Shown here: positions 42,350 to 50,801 of the stretch, piece after piece | Layout: each line of letters opens with the position of its first letter | Position numbering within the stretch: position 1 is the first letter of the stretch | Assembly (NCBI GenBank): GCA_019739335.1 | Contig: CP073261.1 | Location: 310,001-374,000, forward strand | Origin: Erythrobacter sp. | GTDB taxonomy: Bacteria; Pseudomonadota; Alphaproteobacteria; Sphingomonadales; Sphingomonadaceae | DNA: 64,000 nucleotides | Direction: 5' to 3' | Translations under genes and position numbers: made by a program | Notes under the pieces: generated by a model | What the model saw: only the letters and a program-made list of their open reading frames with translations | Databases searched by the model: none | Told to the model about the DNA's origin: nothing

Positions 42350-43906
42350 GTGAAGCCAGTGCGCTATTCCTACGGCATCACTTCGGCCCTGCTGGCAGGC
42401 GGTGCCGCCATCACATTGATCACCGGCTATCCGGCGGGCGCGCAGGTGGCGCAGAACGACCGGATCCAGATGGACAATGTCGTGCCCGTTGCCGGTGCCC
42501 CCGCCAGCTTTGCCGACCTGACCGAGCAGTTGCAGCCGGCGGTGGTGAACATTTCCACCCGCCAGTCGATCACGATCGAGCAGCAGGCCAACCCGTTCGA
42601 AGGCACGCCGTTCGGCCAGTTCTTCCAGCGTCGCCAGCAGGCCCCCGGCGCGCCACAAGCGCAACCGCAAACGCGCGAGGCGACTTCGCTCGGTTCGGGC
42701 TTTATCGTTTCGGCAGACGGCTATGTCGTCACCAACAACCATGTCGTTTCCCCCGATGCCCGCGCGCGGCTGGAAGAAGTGACCGTTACCCTGCCGGACG
42801 GCACCGAATATCCCGCCGAACTGGTCGGCACCGATCCCGATAGCGACCTCGCGGTACTCAAGATCAGCCGCCCCGAGCCCTTCCCCTTCGTCCGCTTCGG
42901 AAATTCCGCCGAAGCGCGCGTCGGTGACTGGGTAATTGCCATCGGCAATCCCTTCGGCCTTGGCGGCACGGTCACCAGCGGCATCGTTTCCTCGGTGCTG
43001 CGCAATGTCGGTTCGGGTGCCTACGATCGCTATATCCAGACCGATGCGGCGATCAATCGCGGCAATTCGGGCGGCCCGCTGTTCGACATGCAGGGCAACG
43101 TCATCGGCATCAACAATGCCATCCTCTCGCCTTCGGGCGGCAGCGTTGGCATCGGACTCGCCATCCCCGCCGAAGTCGCTTCGCCAATCGTGCAGCAGCT
43201 GATTGCAGGCGAGGAAATCCAGCGGGGTTACCTGGGCGTACAGATCCAGCCGGTAAATGAGGATATTGCCGAAGCGCTCGGCATCGCCACCAATCGCGGC
43301 GAACTGGTGCAGGGCGTGCAGCCGGGCGAGCCTGCCGAAGATGCGGGCCTGCGTGCGGGCGACGTGGTGCTTTCGGTCAACAACGAAGAAATCACGCCCG
43401 ACAACACCCTGTCCTTCATCGTCGCCAACATCCGTCCCGGCACCACCGTGCCGCTGACCTACCTGCGCGATGGCGAACGCCGCCGGGTGAACATAACCGT
43501 GGGCCGTCGTCCGAGTGCGGAGGAACTGGCGCAGCAGCAGATGTTCCAGAACGAGGATGAAGAAGATCCCGGCATGACTCCGGGCAATTCGAGCAGTCTG
43601 GTGGAACGGGCGCTGGGCATTCAGGCGGTGCCGATCGATCCCGCCATTGCCCGCCAACTTGGCGTGTCCGCCGATACTACCGGGCTGGCAATCACCGGGG
43701 TCGATCCTTCATCGGATGCTGCCCGGCGCGGACTGACGCGCGGCGTGATGATCCTCGCCGCCAACAGCCGCCCGGTGCCGACGCTCGAAGCACTGGAACA
43801 GGTAATCGCCAGTGCCCGCGCCGAGAACCGTGGCGCGGTACTGTTGCGGGTCCAGGCGCGTCGTGGCCAGCCGCAATCGATCCCGGTGCGGTTGAACGCC
43901 GAGTAA
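42350..43906 (+). CDS. degP: Periplasmic serine protease Do (DegP/HtrA family)
   Basis: 518 aa from a GTG (AGAGGAACACAAG upstream). Signal peptide ending near PAGAQ. Catalytic triad His in VVTNNHVV, Asp in DSDLAVLKI, Ser in GNSGGPLF. Two PDZ domains follow: the first starts at YLGVQIQPVN, the second near LGIQAVPIDPA. Degrades and refolds damaged envelope proteins. 121 bases after hflC, so the three form an envelope proteostasis cluster, though probably with its own promoter. Confidence 0.95.
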   Translation: MKPVRYSYGITSALLAGGAAITLITGYPAGAQVAQNDRIQMDNVVPVAGAPASFADLTEQLQPAVVNISTRQSITIEQQANPFEGTPFGQFFQRRQQAPGAPQAQPQTREATSLGSGFIVSADGYVVTNNHVVSPDARARLEEVTVTLPDGTEYPAELVGTDPDSDLAVLKISRPEPFPFVRFGNSAEARVGDWVIAIGNPFGLGGTVTSGIVSSVLRNVGSGAYDRYIQTDAAINRGNSGGPLFDMQGNVIGINNAILSPSGGSVGIGLAIPAEVASPIVQQLIAGEEIQRGYLGVQIQPVNEDIAEALGIATNRGELVQGVQPGEPAEDAGLRAGDVVLSVNNEEITPDNTLSFIVANIRPGTTVPLTYLRDGERRRVNITVGRRPSAEELAQQQMFQNEDEEDPGMTPGNSSSLVERALGIQAVPIDPAIARQLGVSADTTGLAITGVDPSSDAARRGLTRGVMILAANSRPVPTLEALEQVIASARAENRGAVLLRVQARRGQPQSIPVRLNAE

Positions 43907-43931
43907 GTTCCAACATTCTTCCGGCAACGAA

Positions 43932-43967
43932 AACGCCCGGCACCGTCATTCGGTCGCCGGGCGTTTT
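43932..43967 (+). terminator. Intrinsic terminator after degP
   Basis: AACGCCCGGC pairs with GCCGGGCGTT (10 bp, and ACCG/CGGT inside extends the stem), followed by TTTT overlap. The mirror A-run on the other side makes it bidirectional, serving the convergent PBP gene as well. Confidence 0.9.
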
Positions 43968-43978
43968 GCTGTCGGCTG

Positions 43979-46150
43979 TTAGAACCGCCGCTCGTTATAC
44001 AGATCGTCCGCCGGAACCCGCTGCTGCGGGCGATCGCGGGGTAGTTCCTGGCCGGTCGCCCGCTCAAGGAAATCGTCGCTGGCGGCCGGGGGCGGCTTCG
44101 GCGGCGACGAGCCGCTTCCCGCCGGATCGAGCGGATCGCGCCGCACCCCGGGCCGTTCGCCCTCGACATCGAAGCCATCCTCGCGCGGGCGGCTGGTGCG
44201 ACCGGGTTCGACCAGGTTCCCCTGCTCATCGATGTAATAGTAATAATCCTCCTCGCCCTCGAGCAGGAATTCATCATCGGCTTCGAGTTGCCAGTCGGGT
44301 AGTTGAAGGTCGGTCTCGAATTCCTCCACCGGGCGATCACGCACCGCATGGCGCATATAGGCAGCGAATGCGCGCGCCGGCGCTGTCCCGCCCTGCAGGC
44401 CGGAAACCGCAGCATTGTCATCGCGCCCCATCCATACGCCGGTGGTGATGCCGCTGGAAAAACCGACGAAATAGCCATCGCGATTGGTATTGGTGGTCCC
44501 GGTCTTGCCCGCCACGGGGCGGCCGATCTGCGCCGCGCGCCCGGTGCCGGTGGCGACCGCCGTCTGCAACAGGTCGGTGATTCCCGCTGCGACATAATCA
44601 GGCACCAGCCGATAAGAGCGCGCCTGCTCGTGGCGGAACAGCTCATCCCCGTCGGCCGTCGTCACTCGGACGATGCCATAGGGTTCGACCGAGTTGCCCC
44701 CCGCCGATACCGCCGCAAACGCGCGGGTCATGTCGATCAGGCGAACTTCATTGGAACCCAGAACCATCGATGGAACGGTGGAAATCGGCGTAGTGATGCC
44801 GAACCGCCGCGCCATGCTGGCGACATTGGAAAAGCCGACATCGTTGCCGAGCTGCGCCGCCACCGAATTCTTCGAATAGGCAAAGGCAGTGCGTACGTCG
44901 ATCTCACCCGCGTAGCTGCCGCCCGAATTGCGCGGGCTCCAGCCGTTGATCGTCACCGGGACATCGTTGACCCGGTCGTCCGGCGTGAAGCCTGCTTCGA
45001 GCGCGGCAAGATAGACGAACAGCTTCCACGACGAACCCGGCTGCCGCATCGCGTCGGTCGCGCGATTGTAATTGCTGGTAACGTAGTCGGTGCCGCCCAC
45101 CAGCGCCAGCACTGCACCGTCCCGGTCGAGGCTGACAAGCGCCCCCTGTGCGCCGCTTGGCGCATTGGCCTGGATGGAGGCGGTCGCCGCGCGCTGCATC
45201 CCGACATCGAGCGTGGTCCAGACCTCAATCGGCTCGAAATTGCCATCGGGTAGCAGCAGGTCGAGCTGCGGCAACGCCCAGTCGGTGAAATAGCGGATCG
45301 AATTCTGGCCCTCGGTCTCGCGCAGGTTGACTGCTTCGACATCCACCTCGCGCGCCACCGCCGGATCGAGATCGCCATACAGAACCATTTGCCCGATCAC
45401 CACGTTCGCACGGTCCACCGCTGCCTGCACATCTGCGGTGGGAGAATAGCGGCTGGGGGCCTTCACCAGCCCGGCGATGATCGCGGCTTCTTCCAGGCTT
45501 AGTTCACGCGCCGAATGGCTGAAGAACCGGCGGCTGGCGGAATCGATGCCATAGGCGCCGCCGCCGAAATAGACCTTGTTGAGATAGAGTTCGAGAATCT
45601 CGTCCTTGGTGAAATTCCATTCAAGCGCCATCGCCAGCACTGCTTCTCGCAGTTTCCGACCCATCGAGCGATTGGAATTGAGGAAAATGTTGCGCGCCAG
45701 TTGCTGGCTGATCGTGGACGTGGCGCTGACCTGCCGGTCTTCGTCGATGGCGTTATAGACAGCGCGCGCCAATCCCGCAGGATCCACGCCGGGATGCGAG
45801 TAGAACCGGTGATCTTCCACCGAAATCATCGCATCCTTCATCACCTGCGGGATTTCGTCTGCATCGAGCCACTCCCCGAAGCTGGGCCCCAGTTCGACAA
45901 TTTCCGATCCATCGCGCGCGCGCACCAGAATGGTCTGGCCGTTCGGGCTTCGCTTCAGTTCGGCGAAACTCGGCATCGATTGCGCGGCGAAATAGACCGA
46001 GGTGAACAGAGCGATCATGCCGAGCACGCCCGCCACCACGCCAACGATCATCAGCCGCTTGGTCCAGCGCCACAGCCCGGCCTTCCAGCCGGCTGGCTGG
46101 AGCTTTCTTGCTTTTGCTTTTCTGGAGCGCGTGCCCCGTGGAGTGGCCAT
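43979..46150 (-). CDS. mrcA: Class A penicillin-binding protein (PBP1A type)
   Basis: 723 aa. Cytoplasmic basic N-terminus, one transmembrane helix (about 33-55), glycosyltransferase domain with catalytic EDHRFYSHPGVD and TSTISQQLARN, and transpeptidase domain with PGSSWK (SxxK), YSKNS (SxN) and AGKTGTTN (KTG). The C-terminal 110 residues are acidic then Pro-rich and probably disordered. Shorter than E. coli PBP1A (about 850), as is common in this group. Polymerises and crosslinks peptidoglycan in the periplasm. Confidence 0.93.
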   Translation of the reverse strand: MATPRGTRSRKAKARKLQPAGWKAGLWRWTKRLMIVGVVAGVLGMIALFTSVYFAAQSMPSFAELKRSPNGQTILVRARDGSEIVELGPSFGEWLDADEIPQVMKDAMISVEDHRFYSHPGVDPAGLARAVYNAIDEDRQVSATSTISQQLARNIFLNSNRSMGRKLREAVLAMALEWNFTKDEILELYLNKVYFGGGAYGIDSASRRFFSHSARELSLEEAAIIAGLVKAPSRYSPTADVQAAVDRANVVIGQMVLYGDLDPAVAREVDVEAVNLRETEGQNSIRYFTDWALPQLDLLLPDGNFEPIEVWTTLDVGMQRAATASIQANAPSGAQGALVSLDRDGAVLALVGGTDYVTSNYNRATDAMRQPGSSWKLFVYLAALEAGFTPDDRVNDVPVTINGWSPRNSGGSYAGEIDVRTAFAYSKNSVAAQLGNDVGFSNVASMARRFGITTPISTVPSMVLGSNEVRLIDMTRAFAAVSAGGNSVEPYGIVRVTTADGDELFRHEQARSYRLVPDYVAAGITDLLQTAVATGTGRAAQIGRPVAGKTGTTNTNRDGYFVGFSSGITTGVWMGRDDNAAVSGLQGGTAPARAFAAYMRHAVRDRPVEEFETDLQLPDWQLEADDEFLLEGEEDYYYYIDEQGNLVEPGRTSRPREDGFDVEGERPGVRRDPLDPAGSGSSPPKPPPAASDDFLERATGQELPRDRPQQRVPADDLYNERRF

Positions 46151-46253
46151 CAGCCTTTACATTCCCGCCAGCGAGCACTCAGGCTCATGCCAATCCCATC
46201 GGACACGCGCCCTGCATAATGCAAGTGTAATCGGGCGTGAACGGCCCTCTTCC

Positions 46254-46664
46254 CTAATCGCCCGCTTTATCCTCCGGTTCGAAGTGGAGCGAGGCCGAAT
46301 TGATGCAGTAGCGTAGGCCCTCCGGCCCGGGGCCATCGGGGAATACGTGGCCCAGATGGCCCTCGCACTTCGCGCAAACCACTTCGGTGCGGACCATGCC
46401 GTGCGACATATCACGGTGGATGGCGACTGCGTCTTCATCGGCAGGATTGGTGAAGCTGGGCCAGCCGGAACCGCTGTCATACTTGGCCTGACTCTCGAAC
46501 AGCGGCTGCCCGCATCCGGCGCACAGGTATTCGCCTGCGGCCTTGTTCTTCTCGTACTTGCCGGTGAAGGCCCGCTCGGTCCCGGCTTCGCGCAGCACAT
46601 GATATTGCTCCGGCGTCAGCTTCTCGCGCCATTCGGCTTCGGTGAGGGTGATCTTTTCGGTCAT
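46254..46664 (-). CDS. msrB: Peptide methionine sulfoxide reductase B
   Basis: 136 aa. Reduces methionine-R-sulfoxide. Zinc-site CxxC pairs in [10 protein letters not shown] and [17 protein letters not shown], catalytic Cys in [10 protein letters not shown], and SGSGWPSF. The start was set at MTEKITL; upstream in-frame codons read through the inverted repeat and do not belong to the family. Confidence 0.97.
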   Translation of the reverse strand: MTEKITLTEAEWREKLTPEQYHVLREAGTERAFTGKYEKNKAAGEYLCAGCGQPLFESQAKYDSGSGWPSFTNPADEDAVAIHRDMSHGMVRTEVVCAKCEGHLGHVFPDGPGPEGLRYCINSASLHFEPEDKAGD

Positions 46665-46723
46665 CGGGGTGAGGCTCCTTTGTCCGCAATATGGTGGTTC
46701 GCTTCGAAGCTGCAAAGGTTTTG

Positions 46724-46781
46724 CACGCGGAGACGCGGGGAGAAATTGCCGACCTCTCCGCGTCCCCCGCGTCTCCGCGTG
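46724..46781. repeat. 17-bp perfect inverted repeat (REP-like)
   Basis: CACGCGGAGACGCGGGG at 46724-46740 and its exact complement at 46765-46781, separated by 24 bp. The GCGGAGAC unit recurs inside each arm. Lies between the start of msrB and the stop of the GST gene, so it is not at a convergent junction. Confidence 0.85.
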
Positions 46782-46788
46782 AAACAAG

Positions 46789-47460
46789 CTAAGCGTTTAC
46801 ATCCGCGTAGTGCTTGGGCGCCGGAAGGCCGTCCATCTTCTGGCGCAGCAGCGGCGCGAAGCTGGGGCGGCTTTTCATCACGCGGTACCATTCGTGCGCA
46901 CTTTCGTGGTCGGACCAGTCGATCCCGTCGAGGTAGTCGACCACCGAAAGCTGTGCTGCTGCGGCAAAATCGGCGAGGCTCAGCTGCCCGCCCGCAATCC
47001 AGCGGCGATTATCCACCAGCCAGTCGATATAATCGAGGTGTTCGTGCAGCAGCCGCATCGTTTCGCGCAGCACCCGGCTGTCGGGCGATTGTCGCAGCAC
47101 CAGCCGCTTCTTCATCTTTTCGTGCAACAGCGGCCCGGTGATGCTGGCGTAAAAGCTCTGATCGAACAGCGCCACCAGCCGCCGGATTTCCGCCCGCGCC
47201 TTCGCCGTGCCCAGCATCAGCGGGCGGTCGTCCACGGTCTCTTCCAGGTATTCACAAATCACCTGGCTGTCGCACAGGGTAATTTTCTTGACTGGATCGT
47301 CCAGCACAGGGACCGTACCGGCCGGATTCACCTGGCGGAATTCCTCGCCCGCAGACCACGGGAAGAGCGTAACAAGCTCATAGGGCACCGCCTTTTCGCC
47401 CAGCGCGAGCTGGACCTTGCGGCTGAACGGACAGAGCGGGAAATGATACAGGTGCCACAT
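46789..47460 (-). CDS. Glutathione S-transferase
   Basis: 223 aa. N-terminal thioredoxin-like domain with [15 protein letters not shown] (possible catalytic Cys/Ser) and NPAGTVPVL plus [11 protein letters not shown] (glutathione binding), helical C-terminal domain ending [14 protein letters not shown]. In sphingomonads many GSTs act on aromatic substrates, but this one is distant from the catabolic cluster; function unknown. Confidence 0.92.
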   Translation of the reverse strand: MWHLYHFPLCPFSRKVQLALGEKAVPYELVTLFPWSAGEEFRQVNPAGTVPVLDDPVKKITLCDSQVICEYLEETVDDRPLMLGTAKARAEIRRLVALFDQSFYASITGPLLHEKMKKRLVLRQSPDSRVLRETMRLLHEHLDYIDWLVDNRRWIAGGQLSLADFAAAAQLSVVDYLDGIDWSDHESAHEWYRVMKSRPSFAPLLRQKMDGLPAPKHYADVNA

Positions 47461-47519
47461 AGGTGGCCTAGGCTATTGCCCCAAGCGCAGAGAGCGGTCC
47501 AGCGCCGTTTCCCCCGATA

Positions 47520-47954
47520 TCAACGAGTTTGCGGCTCTTCGCCCTGTGGATTCTGGGGCAGGCGCTCGGCCAGTTCGCGCAATTGCGGCAGCATCTGCTC
47601 GAAAGCTCCTGCCATTCCGGCCATCGCTTCCATCATTTCGGGAAGCCGTTCGGCAACGACCTCGGGCGCGCGCGCGGCCTCCGGGCCGACGTAATCGCGC
47701 ACCCGCGCGTCGGGATCGATGGCTGGAGAATCCTCGCCCGCCATCGTCGAAACCGCTTCCGCGAGTGGGGCGACGGGCATTTCCATCAGCGCGCCCACCA
47801 GCATGGCCGCCATCAGCGCCGCCTGCTCCTGGGTGGCGGGATCGGACATGGTTTCGACGGCGGAAGTGAGGTCGCTTTCGCCAGCGTCTTGCGCGAAGGC
47901 GTGCCCCGGCAGGGTGACGGCCATCAAGGCGACAGCGGCAGCGGCAATACGCAT
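47520..47954 (-). CDS. Exported hypothetical protein, Met- and Glu-rich
   Basis: 144 aa with signal peptide MRIAAAAVALMAVTLPGHAFA. The mature part is helical and Met/Ala/Glu-rich (MAAMLVGALMEMPVAPLAEA, MMEAMAGMAGAFEQMLPQLR). No recognised domain. Confidence 0.72.
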   Translation of the reverse strand: MRIAAAAVALMAVTLPGHAFAQDAGESDLTSAVETMSDPATQEQAALMAAMLVGALMEMPVAPLAEAVSTMAGEDSPAIDPDARVRDYVGPEAARAPEVVAERLPEMMEAMAGMAGAFEQMLPQLRELAERLPQNPQGEEPQTR

Positions 47955-48027
47955 TAAATATCTCCGGTAAGCGATTCGGCGGGAGTGCCTAATTCAGTTT
48001 CGCTTGCGTATGTCTGAACGGCGGAGG

Positions 48028-48363
48028 TTACGCAGCGGGTAGCAGTGCGAGGCAGGCCGGCATGATCTGCTCAAGGGTCTCGCTGCCGCGCAAGTCCTGC
48101 GCTTCGGTGGCCAGCGCCGCAGCAATCTGCTCGCGGTCCAGTCCGGCTTCGTCCATCACTTGCGCGCTGGCGCTGACGAAGAATTCGCGCCCGTTTTCCC
48201 GCAGGTCCGGATAGACCAGCGCCTCGGCGCTGCCGTTGGCCTGGCCTTGCGCCACGGTAGCAAAAGCCGCCGAACAGCGCAGCAACATCCGGTGTTCGAG
48301 GCTGAGCGGAGTCGGGGCACTCTGATTGAGCGCAGCGAGCAGGGCGAGGGTGGGGAGGATCAA
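48028..48363 (-). CDS. Exported hypothetical protein
   Basis: About 111 aa from a TTG at 48363 (AAGGAAG upstream), with a short signal-like start ILPTLALLAALNQSA and a helical domain containing two Cys (LLRCSAAFATVAQG and IMPACLALLP). No family recognised. Starts further upstream are possible. Confidence 0.6.
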   Translation of the reverse strand: MILPTLALLAALNQSAPTPLSLEHRMLLRCSAAFATVAQGQANGSAEALVYPDLRENGREFFVSASAQVMDEAGLDREQIAAALATEAQDLRGSETLEQIMPACLALLPAA

Positions 48364-48540
48364 TGCATCTTCCTTCTGTATCGGTAGAATTGACACGAAA
48401 TGGCGCAACTAAACGGGTGCCGCGAAACCGGAGATGAATGCTTCGGCATCCCCGTTAAGTTCCCTCTCCTCCCAACAAGATTGACTCTATCCGCCCGCTC
48501 CCACAATTGTAAGTGGAACATACGAATTGGGAGAGTCGTG

Positions 48541-49281
48541 ATGTCGGAAGACCGTATCGCCGCGCTGGAGGCGAAGCTCGCCGCGCTGGAAACCCGCCTG
48601 ATCGTCCGCGAGGACGAGCTGGACGTGAAGAAGCTGCAATATCTCTACGGCTACCTGATCGACAAATGCATGTACGACCAGGTGGTGGACCTGTTCACCG
48701 ATGACGGCGAAGTGCGCTTCTTCGGCGGGGTCTGGAAGGGCAAGGCCGGTGTCGCGCGGCTCTACATCGATCGCTTCCGCAAGCGCTTCACCCACAACAC
48801 CAACGGCCCGATTGACGGTTTCCTGCTCGATCACCCGCAGATCCAGACGATCATCGATATCGATCCTGACGGCGTCACCGCGCGGCTGCGCGGGCGTTCG
48901 ACGATGCAAGCTGGTCGCCATGTCGATTACCAGGGCGAGCAGCCGTGGGAAAAGGTGCGCCAATGGTGGGAAGGCGGCCTCTACGAGAATACCTACAAGA
49001 AGGGCGCGGACGGCAAGTGGCGCATCCACGTGCTCAATTACTTCCCCCACTGGCACGCCGATTTCGAGAAGGGCTGGGCCTATACCGAGGCGGAATATGT
49101 GCCCTTCCCGAAGGTGCTCTACCCCGAAGATCCGAGCGGGCCGGACGCCTTGATCGACGATCACTGGCTGTGGCCGACGCACAAGCTGCTGCCCTTCCAC
49201 ATGAAGCACCCGATCACGGGTGAGGAAATGCTGGCGGATCGCTGGGAAGGCGATGTGGCGCGCGCGGCGGCGAAAGGCTAA
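48541..49281 (+). CDS. NTF2-like/SnoaL-fold protein, candidate lignin-dimer gamma-formaldehyde lyase (LdpA-like)
   Basis: 246 aa. The scytalone-dehydratase/NTF2-like pattern is clear: LQYLYGYLIDKCMYDQVVDL, FTDDGEVRFFGGVWKGKAGV, GPIDGFLLDHPQIQ and VLNYFPHWHADFEKGWAY. Known members in sphingomonads include LdpA, a cofactor-independent lyase that removes the gamma carbon of diarylpropanes as formaldehyde to give lignostilbenes. Assignment to that activity is inference from the fold and from neighbours: lignostilbene dioxygenase and formaldehyde dehydrogenase in the same region. First gene of the run 48541-53419. Start preceded by GGGAGAG. Confidence 0.7.
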   Translation: MSEDRIAALEAKLAALETRLIVREDELDVKKLQYLYGYLIDKCMYDQVVDLFTDDGEVRFFGGVWKGKAGVARLYIDRFRKRFTHNTNGPIDGFLLDHPQIQTIIDIDPDGVTARLRGRSTMQAGRHVDYQGEQPWEKVRQWWEGGLYENTYKKGADGKWRIHVLNYFPHWHADFEKGWAYTEAEYVPFPKVLYPEDPSGPDALIDDHWLWPTHKLLPFHMKHPITGEEMLADRWEGDVARAAAKG

Positions 49282-49333
49282 CGCTCGCGCCAGCAAGGCC
49301 CGCCGAACAGTCGCTGGCCCAACGGAGATTGTG

Positions 49334-50764
49334 ATGACCCAGTACCCCACCCTCCACATGAGCATCGACGGCGAGCAGGTCACCGGCGGCGGTCGGCGCA
49401 CCCATGCGGTGGTCAATCCCGCCACCGGCGCGACGCTGGGCGAATTGCCGCTGGCCGATGCCGACGATCTCGACCGGGCGCTGGACGTGGCGCAGAAGGG
49501 ATTCGCGAGGTGGCGCCATTCCACCCCGCAGGAACGCTCCGCCGTGTTGCAGGGGGCCGCGCGGCTGATCCTCGAACGCAGCGACGATCTGGCGCGCATT
49601 GCGACGATGGAGCAAGGCAAGCCCTTCGCCGAAGCGAAGATGGAAGTCGGGATGGTGGTCGGCTGGTTCAACTTCGCCGCCGGGGAAACTTCGCGCCTCT
49701 ATGGCCGCGAACTGGTGCGCCCGGTGGGCCAGCGGGCGACCGTGCGGTGGGAGCCGGTCGGTCCGGTCGCCGCCTTCGCGCCGTGGAACTTCCCGCTCGG
49801 CAATCCGGGGCGCAAGCTCGGCGCGGCAATTGCGGCGGGCTGTTCGATCATCCTCAAGAGCGCGGAGGAAACTCCTGCCAGCGCGCTCGGCGTGTTGCAG
49901 GCATTGCTCGATGCGGGCCTGCCGCAAGGCGTGGCGCAGGCGGTGTTCGGCGTGCCCGACGAAGTGAGCCGCCACCTGCTCGGCTCGCCGGTGATCCGCA
50001 AGCTCTCCTTCACCGGCTCCACCGTGGTCGGCAAGCACCTCGCCAAGCTGGCGGCGGACAACATGATCCGCACCACGATGGAACTGGGCGGCCACGGGCC
50101 GGTGCTGGTGTTCGACGATATCGACGTGGACCGCGTGCTCGCCACCGCTGCACCGGGCAAGACCCGCAACGCCGGGCAGGTCTGCGTTTCACCCACCCGC
50201 TTCATCGTACAGGAAGACGTGTTCGAACGCTTCCGCGACGGGATGGCCGAGCGGCTCGCGGCGACGAAGATCGGTGACGGGCTGGCGGACGGCACGCAGA
50301 TGGGCCCGATGGCCAATCCGCGCCGCCCCGATGCGATGGAGAAATTCGTCGCCGATGCGCGCGCCAAGGGCGCGACGGTCAACACCGGCGGCGAGCGGAT
50401 CGGCAATCAGGGCTATTACTTCCAGCCCACCGTGCTGAGCGAAGTGCCTCTGGACGCGCAGGTGATGAACGAGGAACCGTTCGGCCCGATGGCGCTCGTC
50501 AATCCCTACCGCACCGAGGCGGACATGATCGCCGAAGCCAACCGCCTGCCCTATGGCCTCGCCGCCTATGCCTGGACCGACAATGCCCAGCGCCAGCGTC
50601 GCCTGGCAGCCGAGCTTGAGGCGGGCATGATCGGCATCAACAGCCACGTGGTCGGCGGTGCCGATGCGCCGTTTGGCGGGGTGCAATGGTCCGGCCACGG
50701 CAGCGAGGACGGACCGGAAGGCGTGCGCGCCTGCATGGTGGTGAAGACCGTGCACGAGGCCTAG
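49334..50764 (+). CDS. NAD(P)-dependent aldehyde dehydrogenase
   Basis: 476 aa. ALDH superfamily: APWNFPLGNPGRKLGAAIAA, SFTGSTVVGKHL, MELGGHGPVLVFDD (general-base Glu) and NAGQVCVSPTRF (catalytic Cys). NEEPFGPMALV near the end. Nearest in pattern to succinate-semialdehyde/vanillin-type dehydrogenases; in this cluster oxidation of aromatic aldehydes from stilbene cleavage is the likely job (inference). GGAG precedes the ATG. Confidence 0.9.
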   Translation: MTQYPTLHMSIDGEQVTGGGRRTHAVVNPATGATLGELPLADADDLDRALDVAQKGFARWRHSTPQERSAVLQGAARLILERSDDLARIATMEQGKPFAEAKMEVGMVVGWFNFAAGETSRLYGRELVRPVGQRATVRWEPVGPVAAFAPWNFPLGNPGRKLGAAIAAGCSIILKSAEETPASALGVLQALLDAGLPQGVAQAVFGVPDEVSRHLLGSPVIRKLSFTGSTVVGKHLAKLAADNMIRTTMELGGHGPVLVFDDIDVDRVLATAAPGKTRNAGQVCVSPTRFIVQEDVFERFRDGMAERLAATKIGDGLADGTQMGPMANPRRPDAMEKFVADARAKGATVNTGGERIGNQGYYFQPTVLSEVPLDAQVMNEEPFGPMALVNPYRTEADMIAEANRLPYGLAAYAWTDNAQRQRRLAAELEAGMIGINSHVVGGADAPFGGVQWSGHGSEDGPEGVRACMVVKTVHEA

Positions 50765-50801
50765 CCAGACAAGACAGCGCCAAACTCTGGGGAGAGGACA
50801 T

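Noticed and set aside
42182..43657. A 491-codon minus-strand open frame
   Set aside because: Antisense to degP, which has full catalytic and PDZ features; the frame shows none.
46665..46787. N-terminal extension of msrB
   Set aside because: It reads through the inverted repeat and precedes the normal MsrB start MTEKITL.
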